Source of the DNA: Gnetum montanum
Taxonomy: Eukaryota > Streptophyta > Gnetopsida > Gnetales > Gnetaceae
DNA length: 64,000 nt
Direction: 5' to 3'
NCBI GenBank assembly: GCA_015680685.1
Contig: MNCI01022125.1
Span: 366,793-430,792 of the forward strand
Part shown: one piece after another, positions 33,801-44,366 of the stretch
Layout: each line of letters starts with the position of its first letter
How positions within the stretch are numbered: position 1 is the first letter of the stretch
Translations under genes and position numbers: made by a program
Notes under the pieces: generated by a model
Databases searched by the model: none
Seen by the model: the letters and a program-made list of their open reading frames with translations, nothing else
What the model was told of the DNA's origin: nothing

Positions 33801-34480
33801 GGACTTGGAAGTTGGCAATGGACTTTCTCTAATGTATCTATGCTATTGATATAGGCACAAGTTAAGCTCTTAGTTGGTTCCATGAATAAAGTTGAATTAC
33901 TCTCTTGGTTAGCTATCAACCACCAAGTGCCTTCCTATCTTATGGCTGCTGCATACACGCATCTTTGTATGTTATTTATTTGTGCACATCGGTTGCATGC
34001 AAGCAATGTTAAGTGTTGTACGAACTAGGACTTCTACACATAGTTACACCCTGTGTTACTCTATGGGATGCATGGAAATTTCATCTTCTTGATCTTTCCA
34101 AACGTATTTTCTTTTGATATTTCTAGGGAAAGATCACATATTCCTTGGCGTGCATCAATCGTACTCAGCCATGCTCTTCCCATTATGACTAGGAAGTCCC
34201 CCTTACAATTGTTAACTTGGATCACTAGGAAATCAACTGGATACAACCACCCACAAACAGTGGTGATAATGTCCTCCATTAGTCCTAATGGGATAGTCAT
34301 GGACTAGTCAGCCAACTCTAAACGAATGTTACTCTTTTTTAGCAGAGGTAGGTTCCAGGCTTTGTACATTTCTTAAGAGATTAAGTTAACACCAAAATAA
34401 TTTTTCAATGCTCATTCCCAGCGATTTGCAAATATATAAGAGGACTTCTAGGATCAGAGAATTTCCTAGGAAGATGACCA
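30881..34480 (-). pseudogene. pol of element C: protease, RT, RNase H, integrase (point-mutated)
   Basis: Athila-lineage pol, almost collinear in one frame with scattered stops. Protease to about 34061: MTIPLGLMEDIITTV and IMGRAWLSTIDA; its catalytic segment near 34400 is damaged. RT: MPKKEGKWRVCIEFRLLN (from 33391), then the catalytic FMDDF (33050-33064) and LNWQKRHLMVQEGIVLRH. RNase H: MTDTSNFA, YTTIERELMAVVFALEKFRHY and LLMDNSAIWFL (32482-32390). Integrase: DAHEGPCGGHYAG and QSCEQCQCDGG zinc finger, GIDFMGP, FDNGTHFTSVTFWKLM, NGQVKVTNREI, where the usual catalytic Glu seems replaced by Val. The C-terminus runs to 30881 (PGDKVLYWNPAHVPQ). Stops are mainly TAG and TGA. The copy is inactive as it stands but is the best source for the family's pol. 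Confidence 0.88.
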
Positions 34481-37026
34481 ACTTTAATCTAATTAGTAAT
34501 GGCATAACTCAACATGACTGTGTGTGTTGGGTGTGATTTTTAGTTCGAAGGAGGCTTCAAACATTCGAATGATAGTGAGGTGTTTGGAGAATTAGCTACT
34601 TGTGGTTGTAAGGACTTGGTTTAACTGTTGGTTCTAAAGAAAGGTCTTTTCTTTGATCAGTTGTCTAAACCAATAGTAGGTTGAGGATTGACAACCCTTG
34701 TAGTATTACGTTGCTACGACTGGCTAGGAAGCTTGCCCTGCATAGTTGGAGTAGGTGGTAATAGAGCTAAGGGTGGAAGAGGTACAGTTGGATGACAAGG
34801 ATAGTACGTATGTGAAACATCATTCCTAGGAGAAGGAGTTCTATAGTACTCGTGGATCTGGTAGTGAGATTGAAGAACAACATGACTAGTAGAGTCACAT
34901 GGAGAGATTGGTTGTTAAACGTAATACTTGTATGGGTTAGGTTCATGGTAAGGATATTGTTGATGTGGTGGTGGAATTCCCCATGATTGTGGGTGTTGCC
35001 ATCATTGATATTGTTCATTTGGTTGTGGTGGAGCTCCACTCAGATAATATGTTAAGGGTTAGTGAAACTGCCTTCGGTAACCTTGAGGATAAGGTAACCT
35101 TTGGGGTGTTTGTCATCTGTTTAATCGTGGGTTTAGTGCATACACCCCAGACTCTTGTAGATGTGACACTACTAGACAACATCCCCTATGATGGTCATAT
35201 TAACAAATCTCGCATCCACCATCATTATCTGACTCCAAATCCACAACCTCTTCAATAATGACAACCCAGCCCTTACCCTTGTTATGCACATACTTAGCTT
35301 CTTTCTTTTTCCTTCTCTCTCGATCACTACTTTGTTCTCTAGACTCATCTACTATTTTTAGGATAGTTTGAAATTTGTCATCTAGGGAGTTCCACATTTG
35401 ATCTACTTTTGTCAATACTTCTAATGCAAATTTTTGAATGGGCAAAGTCTATTCACCATCTCTTTGAGTGGTGACTCTTCTTCATCTTTGCAAAACCTAA
35501 TTTCCTTCTTTTGGAGGGAAGGATCTCTATTGTACTCCTCCACACTTTCTCTTTTTCTCAACTCACCTTCCTCCTTGGCAACTTGCTCCAACAATGTTGG
35601 TATTTGATGGGCTCTGAGCTCAGATAGCCTTCCTTCTTCGCATTTTGTACCTAAGCCCATCCATGAGATGATGTAGTTGTACCATTTGCAAGTAACCATA
35701 GCCCAGGCAATGATGTAATAGCAAATAATATTGGCCCATGGTAGCATCCAAGGGTTCATGTCCTCCTTGTTTCCATTCTTGGATTTCGTTACACAAGTTG
35801 GACACTCGAGAGTATGTTTGGTACTTATTGTTGAATAGCTCCAACATGGTACTCCATTGATGAATGGATTCCAATTCTAAGGACCGATACCAGCTTTTCA
35901 CTTCCTTGATTAGTGTCTATGGAAACAACTTTAGCTTTTTCCACTCATTTTCTATATTTTCCAAGGCACATGCATTGTGGTATGCTTGTAGATGGTTTTG
36001 AGGATCAACATTGTATCCCCCTTCAAATCGTGGGATGTTATTCATGTCTAGTCTTTTGATCCTACTATCCTTCAGGTGCCTTGTTGGAATCCTAACGACC
36101 TTTGTTATATCTAACATACTTCGGGTGGTGAATAGGGGTTCATCGTGTTTGTACTATCTATGACGTCTATGATGCCTATACTATTCCCTACTCTCCCTTA
36201 TTTTGTGTTGTGTCTCTCTAGAATGCCCTCATCCCCTTTCTCAACTATTTTGTCCATGATCTCTATTTCTCTTACCATTGTCCTCATGGTCTTTCCCCTT
36301 GCGACTGTGTTCAGGTCCTGAAGGAGAGGGGGAAGGAGATGATGAAGGTGAAGAAAAAGGAGGATTGGCACCATGGCGGTGCCTATCATCTTCTCTTCGG
36401 TGGTCACATCTTCGGTCGTGGTTACAATCGGAATGTCTGTCATTATCATGTGTTTGCGTTCCTTTTTTGCATCCTTTGTGTCCATTGGTACTAGAACCTG
36501 GGTTATGAATAGTTGAATGAAGATTCTGATACACAATTCCTTGACCGAAGTCAATGAGGGGAACATCGTTTTGTAGCAAACCTCCCTAGGTAGGTTCACC
36601 ACCCTTGTTTTCACTTAGGACATACAGGACATCCTAAGACCACTTCCCATTCATGGATTTGTAATGCCTCTCCTATTATAAATCCCTCTAGCGTTGTGCC
36701 TCTGTGGGTCAATAATCTCTCGAATCTTGTTCATGCACAAGGTACTTTGATTGTAAGTGTTGCATACCAATTCATGTGAAAGCACAAAGAAGCATGCCTA
36801 GGATTAGGCGATTGAGAGGTAACACTATGTTACCTTCTAAATCACGTCATCGTAGTTGTTCATCTTGGTGGAGGATAAAGGTAAAGTTTGGTATATACTC
36901 ATCAGGATGAGCATATACTATGCAAAATTGTTGGGGCATTGGCGGATCATCATGTGCACTCTGCCTCCAATTGTTCATTGTGTTAGACCTAGTTGGTGAA
37001 GCACTCTCATAAGAAGAAGGAGACAT
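34481..37026 (-). pseudogene. gag of element C (broken)
   Basis: Starts MSPSSYESASPTRSN at 37026. The N-terminal part has YIPNFTFILHQDEQLR and GNIVLPLNR as in A and B. An Arg/His/Asp and Ser/Pro-rich linker follows (36560-36240: DRRCDHRREDDRHRHG, SSPSSSPSPSPSG). The capsid core is IKRLDMNNIPRFEGGYN (near 36061-36010), SIHQWSTMLELFNNKYQTYS, and YYLLLHHCLGYGYL. A knuckle-like CEIC.YDHHRGCC lies near 35215-35170. Lesions: a TAG after KLKLFP (35917), a frameshift with small deletion near 35640, and several later stops. The length matches A. Confidence 0.83.
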
Positions 37027-37143
37027 GATTGATTATTTGGTGTGAAATACTCTTTTTTGATGATTGTAGGATAACTAACCCTAAGGGTTCATTCCAACGA
37101 CGAAAAGGATTTCCTAAGTTCTAGTTCGTGCACGAACAACAAA

Positions 37144-37163
37144 ATCCTCAACAACAGCACCAA
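37144..37163 (-). promoter_or_regulatory. Primer-binding site of element C
   Basis: Minus strand TTGGTGCTGTTGTTGAGGAT directly after the LTR end. tRNA-Asp type with five C-to-T or G-to-A changes. Confidence 0.8.
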
Positions 37164-38009
37164 TGACGAGTGGCAAGGTACCCCTACGCCCAACCATATG
37201 AATATGAGTGTTCACGTGCAATCCGGTTGAACTCCAAGGATTAAGTGCTTATGTGGTTACATAGAATAAGGATGGGTTATGTGATCGTTGTCTTACCAAG
37301 CTTACTTGTAAGGCACAATTGCATGGTTAAGTAAACTTGAGGTATATGATTTTTATGCTTTTTATGTTTTATGTTCTTGGTGCTTAAAATAGGAAAATTA
37401 AATAATTTAGTAACTAATTTGATTTAACTAGTTAACTATTCTCTAACTAGTCCTAACACTAGCATTCGTTCCCACTCTCTGGACACATTTTGAACCAGTG
37501 TAACATTACTGGGATTACCAAATGCTAGTCGTTACTGGGTTACCAAGTATTCCATGTATGCTCGAAGTGGTCGTGTTAAGTGTGCTACTTCGTTGGTAAT
37601 TAACAATTCAATAGAAATAACATTGATTAACTAATGAGAGTATCAAATAACAGTAAATAACATTAAATGAAATAATTAAGTTGTTCTGAATGTTGCAAGG
37701 TTTATCACAAAGTTCATCTTTATTTTCGATCACAAGGTGTGCTTAGGTACACAATGCTCAAATAAAGATTCGTTCACTTTATGACTCCTACTGCGGGCAC
37801 TTAGAAATAATTCTAATTTTGGAAGGGAAAAACTGCAAGAGTTCGGCTAAGGGACTAAAAACTAATACCAAACCAAGTGTCTCGGTCTCTTATTTATAGG
37901 CAACAAGACAAGCTCCAACATTGCATGTTTGATATCGCTTTGGCATCTCCAATATCGCGTATCTGATATTGGGGGTCTGTTATCTAGGATCCAATATCAG
38001 TACTCATCA
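37164..38009 (-). repeat. 5' LTR of element C
   Basis: 846 bp, minus strand TGATGAGTAC to CCACTCGTCA, paired with 28105-28951. GATATC/GATATT array at 37925-37998. Confidence 0.92.
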
Positions 38010-38750
38010 TATGGGAAAATGAAACAAAGAAGCATGAAAAGGTGAAAGAGTATTTTAGAAAACAAGTGTGAGTGCAAAAATAGGTAAATGGGATAGAAAT
38101 TAGATTAAGAAAGGCTAAACTTAATGTTATAGTATAGCAAATGCTTGAATGATAGTCAATCCTTGGTAACATGACACTAATTCACTATGTAGAGATTAAA
38201 ATGAAAGAACTATCTATTAAGGACATGATGTAATATATGGAGTTAGCCAATCTTAGATATGTGAACCTGGTAATGTTAATAATAGGAAGTCCAAGAAATG
38301 ATCTTGAGAAGTAATTGAAAACCATGTAGTTATTATATGAGAAGGATCATAAAGATTGTAATGAAACAAAATAAAAATTGCATATTTCTAGCACAGAGCT
38401 ACAAGTGTTGAAAATAAAGTATGAAAATCAAAGAGATATAGTGAAAATAAAGCATGAATGACTACCAAGACTTGTAGACATTAGTAAAAGCATTTGATAT
38501 TGAAAGAAATAAATTCACAACTTGATACGTTCAAGATAACATATTGTTCCCATAGTTATCATGTCTTTGGAAGGTGTCAACAACAACAAACCTTACTGAT
38601 TTAACATGGATAGTGAATGATCCTAGGACATGTGAAGAGAATCTGAGGGCCCTATTAAGCTATTTTCACATGAAAATACTTAGAGCACTAACAAGCGGCC
38701 TTAATAACAACTGATGTAAGAATAATCATCACCTCTAAGTACAACATGAG
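38010..38750 (+). pseudogene. 3' ORF of element B, second part
   Basis: Continuation after element C. It aligns with F at YMELANLRYVNLVMLIIGSP (F: YMELTNL.YANLVMLTTGRP) and with STELQVLKIKYENQ (F: SMELEVLHTSFEGQ). It ends at the insertion of D; the ATGAG duplication is at 38746-38750. Many stops. Confidence 0.78.
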
Positions 38751-39183
38751 TGATGAAGCGCTATGCAGTCGATGCATCGACTAGGCCGCGTATACGGGGC
38801 CCCGTATATGCGGCTGTGTTGACGTGGCCCCATTTACGTAGAGCCTGTTTTAGCCTATAAATAAGTGGCCCTCCACCACACCTAGGTATCTTTGTAGTAG
38901 TTGTAGCGAAGCCCTTGTAGTTTCTTTCCGTAGGAGTTAGACTATTTTCCTAGTGCATGCCTGCAGTGTGATGCTTGTAATTGTACAAAACCTTTATTCG
39001 AGTGTGACGTACTTGGACATGCACATGACTGGAAATAAAGATTGAGATTACTTCATCATTGCAGCATTCACTTAGTTTTAATCGTTTAATTATTATTGTT
39101 ATTTATTATTTTCTTAGTTAATATTTCTTTATCATCATTTACTATTCCTGTTGTTAAATGCGGAATGAGTACGACTTAATCAC
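38751..39183 (+). repeat. 5' LTR of element D, left part
   Basis: TGATGAAGCGCTATGCAGTC onward, aligned with 43256-43690. It has a near-perfect 24-bp dyad (38788-38811; arms GCGTATACGGGG and CCCCGTATATGC) upstream of TATAAATA (38856-38863). The remainder falls in the gap. Confidence 0.9.
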
Positions 39184-40099
39184 NNNNNNNNNNNNNNNNN
39201 NNNNNNNNNNNNNNNNNNNNNNNNNNNNNNNNNNNNNNNNNNNNNNNNNNNNNNNNNNNNNNNNNNNNNNNNNNNNNNNNNNNNNNNNNNNNNNNNNNNN
39301 NNNNNNNNNNNNNNNNNNNNNNNNNNNNNNNNNNNNNNNNNNNNNNNNNNNNNNNNNNNNNNNNNNNNNNNNNNNNNNNNNNNNNNNNNNNNNNNNNNNN
39401 NNNNNNNNNNNNNNNNNNNNNNNNNNNNNNNNNNNNNNNNNNNNNNNNNNNNNNNNNNNNNNNNNNNNNNNNNNNNNNNNNNNNNNNNNNNNNNNNNNNN
39501 NNNNNNNNNNNNNNNNNNNNNNNNNNNNNNNNNNNNNNNNNNNNNNNNNNNNNNNNNNNNNNNNNNNNNNNNNNNNNNNNNNNNNNNNNNNNNNNNNNNN
39601 NNNNNNNNNNNNNNNNNNNNNNNNNNNNNNNNNNNNNNNNNNNNNNNNNNNNNNNNNNNNNNNNNNNNNNNNNNNNNNNNNNNNNNNNNNNNNNNNNNNN
39701 NNNNNNNNNNNNNNNNNNNNNNNNNNNNNNNNNNNNNNNNNNNNNNNNNNNNNNNNNNNNNNNNNNNNNNNNNNNNNNNNNNNNNNNNNNNNNNNNNNNN
39801 NNNNNNNNNNNNNNNNNNNNNNNNNNNNNNNNNNNNNNNNNNNNNNNNNNNNNNNNNNNNNNNNNNNNNNNNNNNNNNNNNNNNNNNNNNNNNNNNNNNN
39901 NNNNNNNNNNNNNNNNNNNNNNNNNNNNNNNNNNNNNNNNNNNNNNNNNNNNNNNNNNNNNNNNNNNNNNNNNNNNNNNNNNNNNNNNNNNNNNNNNNNN
40001 NNNNNNNNNNNNNNNNNNNNNNNNNNNNNNNNNNNNNNNNNNNNNNNNNNNNNNNNNNNNNNNNNNNNNNNNNNNNNNNNNNNNNNNNNNNNNNNNNNN
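39184..40099. other. Assembly gap (916 N)
   Basis: Run of N inside element D. True size is unknown. Confidence 0.99.
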
Positions 40100-41209
40100 T
40101 ATGAGCTACAAACCCATCAATTCCAAGAGCTTATTAAATGAATAGCAAAAGAAGAAGGAGAGATAACTAAATGGGAGAATGTTAAAGGTTCTCAACAAGA
40201 CAAAAATCTCAACTAAACAAGGGTCCATGATCATGAAGAGGAGAAATCAGCTCACTTCAAGGAGGTGGAATTATCTTTGCCAATCCTACAATCACTAGAT
40301 GAAATTGAGGCAAAGATTAATAAGATGACGGACTGGGTACATGAAAGATGTGGAGAATATGCCAACATTATTAGAGGAAGAATTATGCCAAATCAAGAAA
40401 CAGGACAGGACACCACGCGAAAATTGAAACAAAGGGTAGAAGATAATAAGAATAAGAACTCAACTATCAATTTCACATATCAATGTAACATCTATCTGTA
40501 TGATCACCCCAAGGGCCAATGTCCAGTTTTGTCACATTTACATGAGCATTGGGGAGGAATGTTACATCCAAATTTCATATAGAAATATCAGGTTCAACCA
40601 CAGTGGCAAAAACCTCAGTCCTGGGGGAGGCCACTGCCAAATAGACCATACCCTTTGTATGTCCCAACATCAAATGCTTATTATGTTCAACACCCTGTTT
40701 CTCCAATGGGATCAGCATCCTCTACCTCACCTCATCATTATCATTCTCTTGAGTACTATCCACCCATGTCCTATCCAACAAGATCACCACCTCATGTGCC
40801 TTACACTTCTCCTCAACCTCAATATTCTCATACTTCAGCCCCTTCTACATCACCACCAGCTATGCCAGAAGATTTTGCACCACAGCACCAACCCGCAAAC
40901 GTTACTTATGCTGCTACTGTCAACAACAATGGAGGTCCTTCACAACATCGAAGGCGTCCCTTCTTTAGACTTGACCATCAAAAGGGACACCACAGTTCAG
41001 AAACCACTGCATCTACCAACTCAGCACAAATCCAACACTGTGGTGCATCTTCCTCTTCGAACCCAACGCCTCATGTTACCTTATCAAGGCCACCACTCAA
41101 TACTCCAACAACCATGGGGCCCAATGAATATTGCCATGTGAGGAGAAATGTTGATCCTTGCATACCATCTTATGGCCACAAGTACCATAGTGGGGTCAAC
41201 TCCTTATAA
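40100..41209 (+). pseudogene. gag of element D, C-terminal part
   Basis: C-terminal half of an Athila-like gag: HQFQELIK, AKEEGEITKWENVKG (A: AKEEGELRKRESAEE), a knuckle-like CNIYLYDHPKGQCP in which the second Cys is replaced by Tyr, then a long Pro/Ser/Tyr/Gln-rich tail (YYVQHPVSPMGSASS against A's YYVQQPISPHDSIGC; RRRPFFRLDHQKG against KRRPFFRTNSPNK). Two stops occur in the first 500 bp and one (TAG) near 40580, with a frame change after it. The tail from about 40655 to 41209 is open. The N-terminus is in the gap. Confidence 0.78.
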
Positions 41210-42656
41210 ATTAACCACATCTTATAACTTGCCCCACTATGTCAACTCTAATCAAGTGTGTGAACCCCAATGGGATAAGTATGACCAACTCCCAATATTT
41301 TCAACATGCAAAGATCCCCACCTTCCATTTATTAATTCTATCCATGCTCAATCCTTTAGTTATGGGGGGTATCCTCCATTTTAACAACACAGAATTAATA
41401 AATGTTTTCAGTTTCTTTAATTTTTCAACTTTTTGTTTTCCATTTTTTCACCTTTTAATTTATTGTTTTATCTTTTTATCTTTTTATGAGTAATCTCATC
41501 TATGAATAAAACACTCATGTGACTCGTTGGTTGAGGTGTTGTTCTATGCTATCAAGTCTTAGGTGACTAATTATTTGAACAGCGAGCCCATCACATCCAC
41601 CCAACCATTCTATTAATAAGAGGTTCTACTTTGGGTACGATGATATTCTTAACAACATTAAAACTTAAAGTAATTCTGTGTTCATTGTGCCCAGAGTGAA
41701 AAATGATGGACTAAGAGGGAATGACCAAGGTGTGACATCAAGGGAACTTGTGGATTCTCCTTGGTGACATCTGTAGGTGCTATCATGCAGCTTGGTTGTA
41801 CTAAGATCCTTGTAGATCTAACGAAACATGGGAGTAAGAGAATTAAAGGCACCCAATAAAAAAACAAAAAAGAGAGAGAGAGAGAAAAGAGAGTGTGCGA
41901 AAGCGGCCAAACAAAAAATATGCTGCAAAGAAATTCCAAGTCACTCCTCCCTTGCACAAAACACCACATGATTGTATGCCTTGTTGTCATAGTGCTCTTA
42001 TGGTTGTCCATCATTGGATGAAACGATGCGATTTCACTGATCAAAGGAATGGACTTGGTCTGGATTTTGGAATGACGGGCTAATGACACATTAATCATGC
42101 CCTACACTCAAGATTCATTGTGCCCTGAGTTAGTTACCTCACGTCCCAATCTCTGCAACCCCTTCTCCAATTCATTCCATCTCATTGTTCATGTATTTGT
42201 GACTCGTGTCTTGTATAGCATTGAATTCATACCTCATCATGGTGGTATCAACATGTGTGTGTTTTGTTGCATCGGTATAGATTATAGTTAACCCTTCTAG
42301 TGCCTACGGACATCTTAAGGTATGGTTACGTAAGGGCATATAGGTTGGAACCTGCTTTGGGGAGAACCCACTTGCGTGACTTTTGTAATTTGTACTTAGT
42401 GCACACCACCACATCATCTTATACCCTCCGAGTATTTCATTGTCAATTCTATTCTTTCCTTTGTCATCATTTTATCAAACATTCCACAAAACCAGGTCTA
42501 ACATTAAACTATTAGGGCAACTTCCTTGAAAAATTTCTAACTCTAGAATCACACTAAGTAAAGAATGCAACATTTATTAAAGACAATGAGTAAGGTATGA
42601 AATCATTGAACTTTTTTCAATAACCTTACTAACAATTGATCTTTGTGTGATTATAG
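41210..42656 (+). other. Spacer of element D
   Basis: No gene. First polypurine-like motif TTTAGTTATGGGGGGTAT (41354-41371), T-rich tract (41395-41490), AAGGTGTGACATCAAGGG (41729-41746), and the block CCTGCTTTGGGGAGAACCCA (42351-42370). Element B and D pass straight from gag into this spacer. Confidence 0.7.
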
Positions 42657-43084
42657 ATGGCCCCTAAAAGAAGACAACAAGGAGGACCTTCTCAAGGTGC
42701 AACTGAATGACTTGGGGGAGGCTGGGGCCAAGGACCTCATGCAGAGTAGAAGGCACAATCATTCAGCATCCATCATGAAACTCCTGTTACTGCATAATCT
42801 ATCCAAGCAAAGGAAGGAGAGGTCAGGGCCTGAGCCTATGAAGAGAAATGACAATTATTTGCGGCATGGCATGTCAAGCCCAATCAAGTGTTTCCGTAGC
42901 TGTTGTGTTCATGGAAAGTGTCAACTCCATCAAACATTGGAACATCAGTATGGACGGCTCATAATCCATAAATAGAAGAGGAGAAAAGTCAGGTGCTTCT
43001 TCAATGGTATCAATCTCAGAGCCTAATGCACAAAACAAAGGAAAGGCACCCATGGAGGAGCCACCACTACCGGGAACCCCATGA
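42657..43084 (+). pseudogene. 3' ORF of element D (internally deleted)
   Basis: Starts MAPKRRQQGGPSQGATE, like F (MAPKPRHPRDEGPSQ), and ends with KGKAPMEEPPLPGTP, like F's GEGPSEPPPLGTV. Only about 430 bp remain against about 2.8 kb in F, so the central domain and the coiled coil are gone. Stops are present. It marks D as derived from a copy that had the 3' ORF. Confidence 0.65.
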
Positions 43085-43255
43085 GTTCCACAAGTTTTGT
43101 CTTTTGTGTTTGTGTCCAAATTTTGTTTAATTCTCCCCTGCGGCATGAATAAATTTCTAGTAAGTCAATAATCCCATACCTATCCACTGTGTATTCAATT
43201 AAGCTTGTTCCTCACTTTCTTTGACTCAAGGACGAGTTATTCAGTTGCAGGGGTA

Positions 43256-44100
43256 TGATGAAGCGCTATGTAGTCGATGCGTCGACTAGGCCGCGTATAC
43301 GGGGCCCCATATACACGGTCGCGTCAACGCAACCCTATCAATGCATCCCCCCTATTTTAGTCTATAAATAAGTGGCCCTCCGCCACACCTAGGTATCTTT
43401 GTAGTAGTTGTAGCGAAGCCCTTGCAGTTTGTTTTTGTAGGAGTTAGACTATTTTCCCAATGCATGCCCGCAGTGTGATGCTTGTAATTGTACGAAACCT
43501 TTATTCGAGTGTGATGTACTTGGACATGCACATGACAAGAAATAAAGATCGAGATTACTTCATCATTGCAACATTCACTTAGTTTTAATTGTTTAATTGT
43601 TATTGTTATTTATTGTTTTCTTAGTTAATATTTCTTTATCATCATTTACTATTCTTGTTGTTAAGTGCAAAATGAGTACTACTTAATCACTAGCATTTAA
43701 GTGTGACTACTTGGTAACTCAGTAGCGTACCTAGGATCTACGCTTGGTAATCATAGTAGTAGTCATGCACAAGGTCCAAGATGTGTACGGATGATCAAGG
43801 AACGGATGCTCATCACACTTAGGTTAGCTTAGACTTCATTTCCTATTACTCATTAGTTTAATCAATATTATTTTCCATTGTCTCTAGGAGTAGCACTAAT
43901 TTAGAATCACGTCATATGCCTCATTCTGGACTAAACCATACGTGACAAAGAAAATACTAGTCCAGGTGGGAAGACAACGAACTACAATCAACATGTAACT
44001 ATCTAGATACCACAACTAGCCTGTCCATGGAGTTCGACCGGATCGTGCGTGAACACTCATATTCGTATGGTTGAGTGTAGGGGTACCTCGCCACTCATCA
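43256..44100 (+). repeat. 3' LTR of element D
   Basis: 845 bp, TGATGAAGCG to CACTCATCA, preceded by CAGTTGCAGGGGTA. It differs from the 5' copy at scattered sites, mostly transitions. Confidence 0.93.
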
Positions 44101-44366
44101 ATGAGGACCTACATCAACCATTCTAAAGAACTTTTTGTGTGTTTTTTTTTTTTTTGCTATTTTTCTGATTTTTCTAAAATCTTGAACCATTTTGTCTCTT
44201 TTTGTAACCCACTTGAATAAATTATGTAATGTCACACTCTAGTCGAGTCAGATGATTAGTTACTTGTTTTCAAGCCAATCAGTGTAATTGTCTTCACAAT
44301 TAGGTAATAATTTCTATCATACTTTTGTTTAACTCAAGGATGAGTTTTTAAATAGTTATGAAGGTA
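44101..44366 (+). other. Tail of element B before its 3' LTR
   Basis: Non-coding remainder of B after D. It ends in AACTCAAGGATGAG and a decayed polypurine tract AGTTATGAAGGTA (44354-44366). Confidence 0.7.

Larger units (their letters stand above)
28105..38009 (-). mobile_element. Element C: full-length Athila-like retrotransposon
   Basis: 9905 bp, minus strand, both LTRs present (37164-38009 and 28105-28951). Flanks are CATGA (28100-28104) and TATGG (38010-38014), consistent with an original CATGG duplication changed once on each side by C-to-T or G-to-A. It has primer site, gag, protease, RT, RNase H, integrase, spacer and polypurine tract. There is no 3' ORF. The two LTRs differ at many sites, mostly transitions, so the insertion is not recent. 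Confidence 0.93.
38751..44100 (+). mobile_element. Element D: pol-less Athila-like retrotransposon
   Basis: Both LTRs present, with perfect duplications ATGAG (38746-38750 and 44101-44105). It contains the end of gag, the spacer blocks, a shortened 3' ORF and a polypurine tract. There is no protease, RT, RNase H or integrase between gag (ends 41209) and the first polypurine-like motif (41356-41371). A 916-N gap covers the end of the 5' LTR and the gag start. It is therefore a non-autonomous derivative that keeps gag. Confidence 0.9.

Noticed and set aside
39158-40141. Long open frame through the second N run
   Set aside because: Same artefact; it joins LTR sequence to gag.
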